64,000 nt of DNA. Origin: Paraburkholderia humisilvae (GTDB taxonomy: Bacteria; Pseudomonadota; Gammaproteobacteria; Burkholderiales; Burkholderiaceae). Positions 25,019 to 35,207 of this stretch are shown piece by piece (the first letter of the stretch is position 1; each line of letters starts with the position of its first letter). The stretch lies in contig NZ_CADIKH010000035.1 in assembly GCF_902859855.1 (NCBI RefSeq), positions 1 to 64,000 of the forward strand. Reading direction: 5' to 3'. The position numbers and the translations under genes are program-made. A model generated the notes under the pieces. That model had not been told where the DNA came from. It ran no database searches and saw only the letters and a program-made list of their open reading frames with translations.

Positions 25019-27736
25019 TTACAGCAGGGGTGCGAGCGCGCGTTGCGCGTCCGTCCTGGACAACGCCATGCGCTGTGCGTAGTCTTCCAGCTGATCCTCG
25101 CCGATCTTGCCGACCGAGAAGTACGTGCTGTCCGGATGCGCAAGGTAAAAGCCCGACACGCTCGCGGCCGGCAGCATCGCCAGCGACTCGGTTACGCTCA
25201 TGCCGATCTCGCCGGCCTGCAACACGTCGAACATGTCGCGCTTCACCAGATGGTCCGGGCACGCTGGGTAGCCCGGTGCGGGACGAATGCCGCGATACTT
25301 CTCGTCGATCAGTTCATCGCTGGTCAGCGACTCGCTTGCCGCGTAACCCCACAAGTCGCGCCGCACGCGCGCATGCATCGCTTCGGCAAACGCTTCCGCA
25401 AAGCGGTCGGCAAGCGCCTTCAGCATGATCGCGCTGTAGTCGTCATGGTCCTGTTCGAACTGCTTTTCCTTCGCGTCGACGCCGATACCCGCCGTGACCG
25501 CGAACAGGCCGATATAGTCGGCCACGCCCGAGTCTTTCGGTGCGATGAAATCGGCAAGCGACCGGTTCGGCCGCATGACGCCGTCGACCACCGGCCGCTC
25601 GCTTTGCTGACGCAGGTTGCGCCAGGTCAGCGCGACTTCGCTGCGCGACTCGTCGGTATAGATCTCGATGTCGTCGTCGTTGACGGTGTTCGCCGGCAAC
25701 AGCGCGATCACGCCGTTCGCGCTCAGCCAGCGGCCCTGAATCAGTCGCGCGAGCATCGCTTTCGCATCCGAGAATACGCGACGCGCCGATTCGCCGACTA
25801 CTTCGTCGTTGAGGATCGCAGGATATCGGCCGGCAAGGTCCCACGTTTGGAAGAACGGGCCCCAGTCGATGTAGTTCGCGAGTTCGTTCAGATCGTAGTT
25901 TTTGAACACACGGCGCCCGATGAACTTCGGCCTGACCGGTTGATACGTACTCCAGTCGATTTTCGTCCTGTTCGCACGCGCCTGTGCCAGCGTGACCATC
26001 GGCTGCGCTTTCCGGTTGGCGTGCTGATGGCGAATGCGCTCGTAGTCGGCTTTCAGTTCGTCGAGATACTTCGTCGCGCCTTCATCGGACAACAGGCTCG
26101 ATGCGACTGACACCGAGCGCGACGCATCCGGCACATACACGACCGGCCCTTCGTAGTGCGGCGCGATCTTCACCGCCGTATGCACGCGCGACGTGGTCGC
26201 GCCGCCAATCAGCAGCGGAATCTTCTTCAGTCGGAAGTAGTCGTCGCGCTGCATTTCGGACGCCACGTAGGCCATTTCCTCGAGACTCGGCGTAATCAGC
26301 CCGGACAGGCCAACGATGTCCGCGCCTTCCACTTTCGCTTTCGCGAGAATGTCATTGCACGGGACCATCACGCCCATATTGACCACTTCGAAGTTGTTGC
26401 ACTGAAGCACGACCGACACGATGTTCTTGCCGATGTCGTGTACATCGCCCTTCACGGTCGCGATCACGATCTTGCCTTTCGCGCGCACGTCGCCGCCGGC
26501 CGCGGCCAGCTGCTTTTTTTCTTCTTCGATAAACGGAATCAGGTGGGCGACGGCCTGCTTCATCACGCGCGCCGACTTCACGACTTGCGGCAGGAACATC
26601 TTGCCCTGGCCGAACAGGTCGCCGACGATATTCATGCCATCCATCAGCGGGCCTTCGATCACGTTGATCGGGCGGCCGCCATTCGCGGCGATCTGCGCGC
26701 GCGCTTCTTCGGTGTCTTCGACGATGAAATTCGTGATGCCGTGCACGAGTGCGTGCGCAAGACGCTTCTCGACCGGCTGATTGCGCCATTCGAGGTTCTC
26801 TTCTTTTTTCGCGGCGCCGGTTTTGAACTTGTCGGCGATTTCGAGCAGACGGTCGGTCGCGTCTTCACGGCGGTTCAGCACAACGTCTTCGACGCGCTCG
26901 CGCAGTTCGGGGTCGAGGTCCGCATACACGCCGAGTTGCCCTGCGTTGACGATGCCCATGTCCATCCCCGCCTGGATCGCGTGATAGAGGAACACGGTGT
27001 GAATCGCTTCGCGCACCGGGTCGTTGCCGCGAAACGAGAACGACACGTTCGACACGCCACCGCTGACCTTCGCATACGGCAGGTTCTGCTTGATCCAGCG
27101 GGTCGCATCGATGAAATCGACCGCATAGTTGTTGTGCTCTTCGATGCCGGTTGCGACCGCGAAGATATTCGGATCGAAGATGATGTCTTCGGGCGGGAAG
27201 CCGACTTCATTGACGAGCACGTCGTACGAGCGCTTGCAGATGCCGGTCTTGCGCTGGAACGTGTCGGCCTGGCCCTGCTCGTCGAATGCCATCACGACCG
27301 CCGCCGCGCCGTAGCGGCGAATCAGCTTTGCGTGATGGACGAACGCGTCCTTGCCTTCCTTCAGCGAGATCGAGTTGACGATCGCTTTGCCTTGCACGCG
27401 CTTGAGGCCCGCTTCGATCACTTCCCACTTCGACGAGTCGATCATGACCGGCACGCGCGCGATGTCCGGTTCCGACGCGATCAGATTCATGAAGCGCTCC
27501 ATCGCCGCTTTCGAATCGAGCATCGCCTCGTCCATGTTGACGTCGATCACCTGCGCGCCGTTTTCGACCTGTTGACGCGCAACCGCCAAGGCTTCGTCGA
27601 ACTGGCCGTTGAGAATCATCCGGGCGAATGCCTTGGAGCCGGTCACGTTGGTGCGTTCACCGACGTTGATGAAAAGCGTCCCGGACGTGACGTTGAACGG
27701 TTCGAGGCCGGAAAGGCGCAGCGTATGATCGGTCAT
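25019..27736 (-). CDS. metH: Methionine synthase, pterin/B12/activation part (MetH2)
   Basis: 905-residue C-terminal portion of cobalamin-dependent methionine synthase, which moves the methyl group from 5-methyltetrahydrofolate through B12 to homocysteine. Domains in order: pterin-binding (residues about 5-300, FINVGERTNVTGSKAF), B12 cap and Rossmann domain with the cobalt-ligating DVHDIGKNIV, and the SAM-binding activation domain (ALADRFAEAFAE ... RGIRPAPGYPACPDH). The homocysteine domain is a separate gene just upstream, 66 bases away. The ATG at 27736 is preferred to a TTG at 27772. Confidence 0.93.
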   Translation of the reverse strand: MTDHTLRLSGLEPFNVTSGTLFINVGERTNVTGSKAFARMILNGQFDEALAVARQQVENGAQVIDVNMDEAMLDSKAAMERFMNLIASEPDIARVPVMIDSSKWEVIEAGLKRVQGKAIVNSISLKEGKDAFVHHAKLIRRYGAAAVVMAFDEQGQADTFQRKTGICKRSYDVLVNEVGFPPEDIIFDPNIFAVATGIEEHNNYAVDFIDATRWIKQNLPYAKVSGGVSNVSFSFRGNDPVREAIHTVFLYHAIQAGMDMGIVNAGQLGVYADLDPELRERVEDVVLNRREDATDRLLEIADKFKTGAAKKEENLEWRNQPVEKRLAHALVHGITNFIVEDTEEARAQIAANGGRPINVIEGPLMDGMNIVGDLFGQGKMFLPQVVKSARVMKQAVAHLIPFIEEEKKQLAAAGGDVRAKGKIVIATVKGDVHDIGKNIVSVVLQCNNFEVVNMGVMVPCNDILAKAKVEGADIVGLSGLITPSLEEMAYVASEMQRDDYFRLKKIPLLIGGATTSRVHTAVKIAPHYEGPVVYVPDASRSVSVASSLLSDEGATKYLDELKADYERIRHQHANRKAQPMVTLAQARANRTKIDWSTYQPVRPKFIGRRVFKNYDLNELANYIDWGPFFQTWDLAGRYPAILNDEVVGESARRVFSDAKAMLARLIQGRWLSANGVIALLPANTVNDDDIEIYTDESRSEVALTWRNLRQQSERPVVDGVMRPNRSLADFIAPKDSGVADYIGLFAVTAGIGVDAKEKQFEQDHDDYSAIMLKALADRFAEAFAEAMHARVRRDLWGYAASESLTSDELIDEKYRGIRPAPGYPACPDHLVKRDMFDVLQAGEIGMSVTESLAMLPAASVSGFYLAHPDSTYFSVGKIGEDQLEDYAQRMALSRTDAQRALAPLL

Positions 27737-27802
27737 GACTTGCACTGGTGCGTGAGTTGGCGTCGTAGACAACGGAAGATGCGTGGCGGATCGGAGGCAG
27801 GC

Positions 27803-28870
27803 CTAGGCCGCGTCGCGGTATTGCGTCGGCCACTTGCGCGGCTTGACGTTGGCCAGCGCTTGAGCGATTGCGGCAATGTGCTCCGGCGTCGTGCCGCAGC
27901 AGCCGCCGGCGATGTTCACGAGTCCCGCCTGGGCAAATTCCTTCAGGAACCCGGAAGTATCGGCCGGCAGTTCGTCGAAACCGGTGTCGCTCATCGGATT
28001 CGGTAGCCCCGCGTTCGGGTAGCACGACACATAGGTATCGCACAGCTTCGCGAGTTCGGCGATATACGGCCGCATCAGCGCCGCGCCGAGCGCGCAGTTC
28101 AGGCCGAAAGTCAGCGGCTTCGCATGGCGCAGCGAGTTCCAGAATGCTTCGACGGTCTGGCCGGACAGGATGCGTCCGGAAGCATCGGTGACGGTGCCGG
28201 AAATCATGATCGGCAAGCGCTCGCCGGTGTCTTCGAACAGCTCGTCAAGCGCGAAAAGAGCGGCCTTCGCATTCAGCGTGTCGAAGATCGTTTCGACAAG
28301 GAACAGATCGGCGCCGCCTTCGAGCAGCGCTTTCGCCTGCTGATAGTACGCGCTGCGCAATTCATCGAAGGTCACGTTGCGCGCGGCCGGATCGTTGACG
28401 TCGGGCGAAATGCTCGCCGTCTTCGGCGTCGGTCCGATCGCGCCCGCGACGAAGCGCGGCTTGTCGGGCGTCGAATACTTGTCGCACGCCGCTCGCGCGA
28501 GCTTTGCCGACGCGATGTTCATTTCGTCGACGAGGTTTTCCATCCCATAGTCCGCCTGCGCGACGATGGTGGCGCCAAACGTATTGGTTTCGACGATATC
28601 GGCGCCTGCGGCGAGGTATTGCTCGTGAATCTCGCTGATGATTTGCGGTTGCGTGATCGACAGCAATTCATTGTTGCCTTTTATGTCGCGGCCGTAGTCC
28701 TTGAAACGCTCGCCGCGATACTGCGCCTCGTTCAGCTTGTAACGCTGGATCATCGTCCCGGTCGCGCCGTCGAGAATCAGGATGCGCGACTGGAGCAGGG
28801 TGGGCAGGGCCGCGCCGCGCGTATAGCCGGCGGCGCTGTTCGAAGCGACGGTGGAGGCAGGCTTGTTCAT
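27803..28870 (-). CDS. metH: Methionine synthase, homocysteine-binding part (MetH1)
   Basis: 355-residue homocysteine S-methyltransferase domain protein. N-terminal ILDGATGTMIQRYKL, zinc ligands in GLNCALG and GGCCGTTPEH, as in the first domain of MetH. Cotranscribed with the second part (66-base gap, same strand). The two products must work together because this one has no B12 or folate domain. The split form is known in Burkholderiaceae. Confidence 0.93.
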   Translation of the reverse strand: MNKPASTVASNSAAGYTRGAALPTLLQSRILILDGATGTMIQRYKLNEAQYRGERFKDYGRDIKGNNELLSITQPQIISEIHEQYLAAGADIVETNTFGATIVAQADYGMENLVDEMNIASAKLARAACDKYSTPDKPRFVAGAIGPTPKTASISPDVNDPAARNVTFDELRSAYYQQAKALLEGGADLFLVETIFDTLNAKAALFALDELFEDTGERLPIMISGTVTDASGRILSGQTVEAFWNSLRHAKPLTFGLNCALGAALMRPYIAELAKLCDTYVSCYPNAGLPNPMSDTGFDELPADTSGFLKEFAQAGLVNIAGGCCGTTPEHIAAIAQALANVKPRKWPTQYRDAA

Positions 28871-29021
28871 GGCAGAGAGACGTTGGCCGGTTTGTTAGCC
28901 GACTTTTTCAGGAAACTCGACATTGTAGCCCGCGCGGTGCGGGACCGTCCGGCACCGCTGCCGTAGCGATAGTGACGGGACGCGAACAGGTGGCGAGCAC
29001 GATTGATGCGAGTGTCGGCGC

Positions 29022-29058
29022 ACAAAGAAAAACCCCGTCCGGCAGGCCGGACGGGGTT
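29022..29058 (-). terminator. Terminator of DUF3567 gene
   Basis: Perfect 12-bp stem AACCCCGTCCGG / CCGGACGGGGTT with a 4-base loop; read on the minus strand it is followed by TTTTTCTTT. About 35 bases after the DUF3567 stop. Confidence 0.93.
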
Positions 29059-29093
29059 CGTAGAACGTTGCCTGGCGTGTCGCAGTATGAGCT

Positions 29094-29351
29094 TTAATGC
29101 AGCACAACCGGCTGGTGCATCAGGCTATCGAACTGGCCGAGAAACTCGTCCACTTCGTCGAGCGACGGTTCTTCTTCGATTAGCTTCTGTACGTGCTCAC
29201 GGAAACTCGCCGCCATTGCTCCATCGATGTAAATCTCACGCTGGGTGTTCTTGTCAACAATCTCGTAACCGCCAGACTTCATCGCAACATGGCCGTCCTG
29301 AGGTGGGAACTCAACGACACAATAGTTGGGGCTGTTGTAGATCATTTGCAT
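29094..29351 (-). CDS. DUF3567 family protein
   Basis: 85-residue conserved betaproteobacterial protein: MQMIYNSPNYCVVEFPP at the N-terminus, then GYEIVDKNTQREIYIDG and an acidic C-terminus. Function unknown. The ATG at 29351 has AAGGAG 8 bases upstream. Single gene with a strong terminator. Confidence 0.88.
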   Translation of the reverse strand: MQMIYNSPNYCVVEFPPQDGHVAMKSGGYEIVDKNTQREIYIDGAMAASFREHVQKLIEEEPSLDEVDEFLGQFDSLMHQPVVLH

Positions 29352-29469
29352 GGCGACACTCCTTATTTCCGTTGGCTCCGGGCCAGTCCTGCACCCTACG
29401 TGGAGCACTTGGCTTGGAATTCAAGGGGTGGGTCCGGTGTGGCGCTTGTCAATTCTCCGGACCTATCAG

Positions 29470-30258
29470 TTAGACCTGCGATTGCAAAAACGTTTCGAGC
29501 AGCGCGGTGAATCGTTGTGATTGCTCGATCGGCGCGAGATGAGCCGCGTCCAGCACCTCGAATCGCGCCCCTGGGACTGCATCTGCTATCGCCTTTGTAG
29601 CAGCAGGAGGCGTGCCTGTGTCGTGACGCCCGGCTACCGCCAGTGTAGGTGAGCGTATTTCCGCCAGTCTATCGCGCACGTCGAAATCGCGCAGCGCCGC
29701 GCACGCGAGTGCAAAGCCCTCGACGGTCGTATGGAGGTACACGTCGCGAATCTGTTCGACGACTTCCGGGTGCGCTCCCCGAAAGTTGGGCGTAAGCCAA
29801 CGTTCGAGCGACGCCGGCATCAACGATGCAAGGCCGTCGCGCCGCGCCGCTTCGGCGCGTTGATCCCAGATACTGCGCGCATCGGGCAGGGTACAGGCGA
29901 AGGTATCGGCGAGCGTCAGCGTATTGACCCGCGACGCATGATCGAGCGCGAACTGCTGCGCGATCGCGCCGCCCATCGACATGCCAACCAGGTGTGTACT
30001 TTTTGCGCCGAGCGTATCGAGTAGCGCGGCGAGATCGGTGGACAGATCGGCAACGGTGAACGGAGCGGTCGGTGCGGCCGTGTTGCCGTGGCCGCGCACG
30101 TCGTAGCGCAGCACGGTGAAGTCGTTGCGAAAGTAGCCGGCGAGCTGGTCCCAGATCGACAGATCGCCGCCCAACTGATGGATGAAGGTGAGCCATGGGC
30201 CGCCGCCCTCATTGCCCAGCACATAGCGTGTGTCGATGCCGTTGACATTCACTTGCAT
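29470..30258 (-). CDS. Alpha/beta hydrolase, 3-oxoadipate enol-lactonase-like
   Basis: 262-residue alpha/beta hydrolase. Nucleophile elbow GMSMGG (Ser near residue 94), VRGHGNT oxyanion region, acid in AGRHDTGTP and catalytic His in DAAHLAPIEQ. Length and motifs match PcaD (beta-ketoadipate pathway), but no other pca gene lies nearby, so the substrate is not certain. AAGGAG lies 6 bases before the ATG at 30258; the open frame upstream is not coding. Confidence 0.82.
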   Translation of the reverse strand: MQVNVNGIDTRYVLGNEGGGPWLTFIHQLGGDLSIWDQLAGYFRNDFTVLRYDVRGHGNTAAPTAPFTVADLSTDLAALLDTLGAKSTHLVGMSMGGAIAQQFALDHASRVNTLTLADTFACTLPDARSIWDQRAEAARRDGLASLMPASLERWLTPNFRGAHPEVVEQIRDVYLHTTVEGFALACAALRDFDVRDRLAEIRSPTLAVAGRHDTGTPPAATKAIADAVPGARFEVLDAAHLAPIEQSQRFTALLETFLQSQV

Positions 30259-30382
30259 GCTTGCTCCTTTTTCAAAGGTGATGCGATGCGCAATGCGTCG
30301 TGTGTTTCGACGCCGGATCTGGTGCGAGTGGCGCCGCGTGCGGAAGTTTCCGCAGTCGAAACACGATGCGACCACGTGCGCA

Positions 30383-31693
30383 TCAGGGCTTTTCGGCGTC
30401 CACGCCTGGGTCCGCGGCCGCAGGCGCGGCAGGCTGCGGGCTCGCCTGCATATCGGTTGTATCCGCGGCGCTTGGGCTGGGTGTGTTCGGATTCGTCGCG
30501 GCCGAATTCGGTGTTCCGGTCTGACCATGCCACAGCAGTTCCACTTGCGTGCCGTTCGGTTCGGTTTGCACGAAGCGCACCGGTAACCAGCCGAGCGACG
30601 GCGCAAGCCACACGTCGATGCGGCGACGGTCGCCTTCGCGACGCGGCAGACGCATGAAATGCCGTGCATCGACGAAACCTTGTTGCGTGCGTACGGTTTC
30701 GTCACCGATCGTCTCGATCGGCCAGATTTCCCCACTGTCGTTGTCCGTCACGTAGAACTCGCGCGTGACGCCGGGCCGATACACGTCGGGCGCGCCGCGC
30801 ACGAGACTGGCAAGCTGCATGATCATGCTGAAACGGTCCTGTGCGCCGTCCGGTAGTGCGAGCGTCGTGGGTGTGCGCGTGAACGCGATCTGCTTCGTTT
30901 CGCGGTTGAAGACCGTCACGTCCTCACCGCGATGTCCGCGCGTTTCGATGTATTGATCCGGCGCAAGACCGAATGCGTCGACGTGGCCATGGCTTTCGTA
31001 GCTGTATGTGCCGACGAACGGCAGCGGCACCGATACGACGAGGCGATAGGTATGACCGTCGCTTTCCCAATGAATCGTGCCGGGCTGGTTGCGCACGCCG
31101 TTATAGAACGTGTCGTATTCGAGGTCGCCCGACGGCGGAACCGAAAACCTGACACCCGGTGCGGCGTGGGCGGCATTGCCGTTACCGTTGTTCGTGCCGC
31201 TTGCTGTGCCTGTACCGCTCGCGGCGTTCGGGGCCGATGACGACGCGGTCGCCGCGGTGCTGGCTGCTTCGCTGGCGGCTTCCGGTTGAGCAGGCGCGGC
31301 TGCGGCTTCGGCCTGGGTGGCCGGTTCGGGCCGCGCCGGCCTGGACGGTTTCCTGGGTTTCTGTTCAGGTCTGATCGCGGTCAGCGTGTTTTCATGCGGA
31401 GCACGAACAGACGGTTTTTGCTGCGGCGTCGGGGTTGGCGTAGCACGCGCCGTCGCCGCGCCGGCCGGGCGCTGCTCGATGCGTTCGGGCCTCAGTAACT
31501 CGACCTGTACGGGCACATGCTTCGTATCGGCTGGTTTGAAGGTGTCGCGATGACGCTCGAACCATTGCGCGGCGATCCAGTGCATACCGGCCACCAGGAC
31601 AAGCACGCCAATCCAGCGCCATCGCAACGCGCGGCGGGGCGCAGGCGAAAGCGGTGGGCGATTCGGGTGGCGTGCGACGGACGGTGAAGACAT
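30383..31693 (-). CDS. DUF3108 domain membrane-anchored protein
   Basis: 436-residue protein. One N-terminal membrane helix (WIGVLVLVAGMHWIAAQWF, residues about 27-45), a long Pro/Ala/Thr-rich linker to residue 185, then a DUF3108 domain (GDLEYDTFYNGVRNQPGTIH ... GWLPVRFVQTEPNGTQVELLW), a lipocalin-like periplasmic beta domain of unknown function. The C-terminal 50 residues are low complexity. Confidence 0.85.
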   Translation of the reverse strand: MSSPSVARHPNRPPLSPAPRRALRWRWIGVLVLVAGMHWIAAQWFERHRDTFKPADTKHVPVQVELLRPERIEQRPAGAATARATPTPTPQQKPSVRAPHENTLTAIRPEQKPRKPSRPARPEPATQAEAAAAPAQPEAASEAASTAATASSSAPNAASGTGTASGTNNGNGNAAHAAPGVRFSVPPSGDLEYDTFYNGVRNQPGTIHWESDGHTYRLVVSVPLPFVGTYSYESHGHVDAFGLAPDQYIETRGHRGEDVTVFNRETKQIAFTRTPTTLALPDGAQDRFSMIMQLASLVRGAPDVYRPGVTREFYVTDNDSGEIWPIETIGDETVRTQQGFVDARHFMRLPRREGDRRRIDVWLAPSLGWLPVRFVQTEPNGTQVELLWHGQTGTPNSAATNPNTPSPSAADTTDMQASPQPAAPAAADPGVDAEKP

Positions 31694-31908
31694 TAAATCA
31701 ACAGGTTCTACTGGCGAAGGGTGATCGGGCAGGTGACGTCAGGACGATGCCATACAAACGCATGCATCGCGCGTATTACGATTCGACGAGCGTTATGCAT
31801 GCAGACCCCGCGCAGTGTGCTCTGGCGGTAAAGCGCCGCGGCGCCAGGCGGCAACAGCATTCGACCGCGCCGCTTCGGCTGGTGTTCCGCGCCGAACGGC
31901 AAACGACC

Positions 31909-32790
31909 CTAGCGCGGCGTCGAACTGTACCCCAGTTCATACGACAGTTTTCGCGCGCATTCACGCAATGCGGTATCCACTTCACCGTCCCAGCGAATAT
32001 CGAACGCGCCTTCATGACCCAGTGCAATCAGTCCGAGCGCAAGCGCGCCGGTCGAATCGAATACCGGCACGCAGAATGCGTGAATGGTGGGCAACAACAT
32101 GCCTTCGACCCGCGCGGCGCCATGCGCTCGCACCTCTTCCAGCAGGCGTTCAACGTCTTCGGCGTTATGCGGGCCGCCTGTTTGCGATGAGCGGCGCGTA
32201 TCGGCGAGTTCACGGTCGATCATCGCAGCCGTCTTGCCGCGCGGCATATACGCAGCAAACAGCAGGCCGGTTGCCGAACTGAGCAGCGGCATCACATCGC
32301 CGAGCTTGAGCGACGCCTTGGCGGGATAGCTCGATTCCATCCAGTGCACGACGGTCGGGCCCTGATTGCCCCATACGGCGATGCCGACCGTCAGATCGAG
32401 TTGCTCGCGCAATGTGGTCAGCGCGACGCGCGCGAGTTTCACGCCGTCGACTCGCGCGAGGCGCGCAAGGCCCAGTTGCAGCGCAAAGCCGCCGAGTTCG
32501 TAGCGGCCGGTCAGCGGGTCCTGCGCGACGACGCCCAACCGCAGAAAACTCACCAGATAGCGATGCGCCTTCGCAGGACTCATGCCCGCGCGCTGCGCGA
32601 GGTCGCGCAGCATCATTGCACGCGGTTCCTGCGTCAGCACGTCGAGCAGACGGAAACCGACCTCGATCGACTGGATGCCTGAGCGCAGTTTTTCCTCGCC
32701 GCCTTCAGGCGTATCGCCGGCGTCGTCATCGGTCGTGGATTCGGATTCGGGCAGTTCGGTTGACGCGCTGGAGCGGGCTACGGGTGACAT
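31909..32790 (-). CDS. IclR-family transcriptional regulator
   Basis: 293-residue regulator. Winged HTH at residues about 35-100 (SGIQSIEVGFRLLDVL; LRDLAQRAGMSPAKAHRYL), then the IclR effector-binding domain (GIAVWGNQGPTVVHWMES; PVFDSTGALALGLIALG). Divergent from a fumarylacetoacetase-family gene, which it probably controls; the effector is unknown. The start at 32790 (ATG) is chosen over a GTG at 32805; neither has a clear ribosome binding site. Confidence 0.88.
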   Translation of the reverse strand: MSPVARSSASTELPESESTTDDDAGDTPEGGEEKLRSGIQSIEVGFRLLDVLTQEPRAMMLRDLAQRAGMSPAKAHRYLVSFLRLGVVAQDPLTGRYELGGFALQLGLARLARVDGVKLARVALTTLREQLDLTVGIAVWGNQGPTVVHWMESSYPAKASLKLGDVMPLLSSATGLLFAAYMPRGKTAAMIDRELADTRRSSQTGGPHNAEDVERLLEEVRAHGAARVEGMLLPTIHAFCVPVFDSTGALALGLIALGHEGAFDIRWDGEVDTALRECARKLSYELGYSSTPR

Positions 32791-32918
32791 GAGCGATAGG
32801 CACAATTCGAAGAGTGACAGGCCGCACGAACGGCTTGATGACCATGCAGAATGGGCGGCACGGATTCACCATCGTAGAATACATTCCTCATATCGTCACC
32901 CACACGCTCCATTCGCCT

Positions 32919-33905
32919 ATGAAACTTGCCACGCTGAAGGACGGCACGCGCGACGGTCAGTTGATCGTCGTGTCGCGCGATCTGCAAACTGCCGCGGTTG
33001 CCGACGCGATCGTCGCCACACTGCAACGCGCACTTGACGACTGGACCTTTTACGCGCCACAACTGCGCGATCTGTACGACGCGGTGAACCAGGGCCGCGC
33101 GCGCAATACGTTCGCGTTCGATGCAAACGACTGTATGGCGCCGCTGCCGCGCGCGTTCCAGTGGGCTGACGCCTCTTCATATGTGAACCATGTCGAACTG
33201 GTGCGTCGCGCGCGCGGTGCCGAGATGCCGCCTGAGTTCTGGACCGACCCATTGATGTATCAGGGCGGCAGCGACGACTTTATCGGTCCGCGGGACGACA
33301 TCGTCTGTGCGTCCGAGGAATTCGGCATCGATTTCGAGGCGGAGGTGGCGGTCATGACCGGCGATGTGCCGATGGGCGTGAAGCCCGAGCACGCATTGAG
33401 AAGCGTGCGCCTCGTCACGCTCGTCAACGATGTGTCGCTGCGCAATCTGATTCCGGCGGAACTCGCGAAAGGCTTCGGCTTTTTCCAGAGCAAGCCGGCG
33501 ACAGCGTTCGCACCGGTCGCGGTGACGCCCGACGAGCTTGGCGAGCACTGGCGCGAAGGCCGCGTGCATCGTCCGATGATCGTGCACTGGAACGGGAAGA
33601 AAGTCGGCCAGCCGGATGCGGGCGTCGACATGGTGTTTCACTTCGGGCAACTGATTGCTCATGCCGCGAAGACGCGCAATCTGCGCGCCGGCACGATCGT
33701 CGGCTCAGGCACGGTGTCGAACAAGGATGCGAAGCGCGGCTACTGCTGTATCGCGGAGAAGCGGTGCCTGGAGATGATCGAAAGCGGCGCGCCGCAAACC
33801 GGATTCATGAAGTACGGCGACACGGTGAAGATCGACATGTTCGACGAAGCGGGCAAGTCGATTTTCGGCTCGATCGAGCAGGCGGTGGCGCCGCTGGCGC
33901 AATGA
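32919..33905 (+). CDS. Fumarylacetoacetate hydrolase family protein
   Basis: 328-residue FAH-family enzyme. Metal ligands are in EEFGIDFEAEVAVMTGDVP (Glu-x-Glu pattern plus Asp), with NDVSLRNLIP and GSGTVSNKD following. Members cleave carbon-carbon bonds in aromatic-acid catabolism (fumarylacetoacetate or similar acylpyruvates). The start at 32919 gives MKLATLKDGTRDG, the common N-terminus. Divergent from the IclR regulator; an enoyl-CoA hydratase follows. Confidence 0.88.
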   Translation: MKLATLKDGTRDGQLIVVSRDLQTAAVADAIVATLQRALDDWTFYAPQLRDLYDAVNQGRARNTFAFDANDCMAPLPRAFQWADASSYVNHVELVRRARGAEMPPEFWTDPLMYQGGSDDFIGPRDDIVCASEEFGIDFEAEVAVMTGDVPMGVKPEHALRSVRLVTLVNDVSLRNLIPAELAKGFGFFQSKPATAFAPVAVTPDELGEHWREGRVHRPMIVHWNGKKVGQPDAGVDMVFHFGQLIAHAAKTRNLRAGTIVGSGTVSNKDAKRGYCCIAEKRCLEMIESGAPQTGFMKYGDTVKIDMFDEAGKSIFGSIEQAVAPLAQ

Positions 33906-34109
33906 CGCAACGGCGACCGGCGCTGGTGAAATCCACGGCGCCTCGTACGCGGGTTTTTCGTCATGGAGATTCGCGACGGCAAATGAATGGATCAGCCGGA
34001 TCGATCAGCCGCGCTGAACACGCGGCGGCGGTGTCGTGTCGGAACGCCGCCGTCGCGCGGACCGACGTTCCTCCGACACGGCAAGCAGCGGTATCACCGG
34101 GGCATCGCC

Positions 34110-34952
34110 ATGGCGCACGAATCGCAGCTCAGCAATCCCGCGTTTTACTCGCACTATCAGTCGCTGCGGCTGCGACGACATGCGCACGGCATCCTCGAAA
34201 TCGTGATGAGCGGCGAAGGCGCGAACCGCAGCGGCCTTTCGACTGCGAATGCGCAGATGCATCGTGAACTCGCCGAGATCTGGCGCGACGTCGATCGCGA
34301 TCCGGATGTGCGCGTCGCGTTGATTCGCGGTGAAGGCAAGGGCTTTTCCGCAGGCGGCGATCTGCAACTCGTCGAGCAGATGGCCACCGACTTCGCGGTG
34401 CGCACGCGAGTGTGGCGCGAGGCGCGCGATCTCGTCTACAACGTGATCAATTGCGGTAAGCCGATCGTGTCGGCGATGCACGGGCCGGCGGTCGGCGCGG
34501 GGCTGGTGGCCGGGCTGCTCGCCGATATTTCGATCGCGGCAAAGACCGCGCGCATTATCGACGGTCACACGCGCCTGGGTGTCGCGGCGGGCGATCATGC
34601 GGCGATCGTCTGGCCGCTGCTGTGCGGGATGGCGAAGGCCAAGTACTACCTGCTGCTATGCGAGCCGGTGAGCGGTGAGGAGGCGGAGCGCATCGGACTT
34701 GTGTCGCTGGCGGTCGACGAGCAGGATGTGCTGCCAAAGGCGCTCGACGTGGCGCAGAGGCTCGCGCAGGGATCGCAAACCGCGATCCGCTGGACCAAGT
34801 ACGCGCTGAATAACTGGTTGCGCTCGGCAGGGCCGGCGTTCGATACGTCGCTTGCGCTCGAATTCATGGGCTTTGCCGGACCGGACGTGCGCGAAGGCGT
34901 GACATCGCTGCGCGAGCGCCGCGCGCCGGACTTTCCGGCCGGCGACCTATGA
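34110..34952 (+). CDS. Enoyl-CoA hydratase/isomerase family protein
   Basis: 280-residue crotonase-fold protein. Oxyanion-hole segments GEGKGFSAGGDLQLV and AMHGPAVGAGLV are conserved; the position of the usual catalytic acid reads RLGVAAGDHA, as in hydratases of unknown specificity. Probably acts on a CoA-thioester in a catabolic route. 200 bases after the FAH gene, same strand. Confidence 0.85.
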   Translation: MAHESQLSNPAFYSHYQSLRLRRHAHGILEIVMSGEGANRSGLSTANAQMHRELAEIWRDVDRDPDVRVALIRGEGKGFSAGGDLQLVEQMATDFAVRTRVWREARDLVYNVINCGKPIVSAMHGPAVGAGLVAGLLADISIAAKTARIIDGHTRLGVAAGDHAAIVWPLLCGMAKAKYYLLLCEPVSGEEAERIGLVSLAVDEQDVLPKALDVAQRLAQGSQTAIRWTKYALNNWLRSAGPAFDTSLALEFMGFAGPDVREGVTSLRERRAPDFPAGDL

Positions 34953-35207
34953 GATGAATCGGCGGCGAAAACAGCGGCACAAGCGCAGTGGGTCTTGTTG
35001 AGTGAATGTGCCGCGTCGCGTGTCGGTGGACTCCGCAGGAAGCACAATGGACGCATACTTTTGCAATACGCTCGCCACCCGCATCGACGGTATGATCCGT
35101 CGGGCGTTCGCCGAAGCCGTCGCCGGCGGCGGCCCGCAACCCACATCAGCTTCAGTTTTTCCCGCGCTTCGTTCTTATAGCGCCCGTTACGCTGCGAGGA
35201 GATCAAC

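Noticed and set aside
26156..28006. 616-codon plus-strand frame opposite metH
   Set aside because: Arg/His/Asp-rich mirror of the strongly conserved minus-strand metH genes.
28871..29093. SAH-type riboswitch upstream of metH
   Set aside because: The leader region was read on the minus strand and the conserved core was not seen; only the neighbouring gene's terminator is clear.
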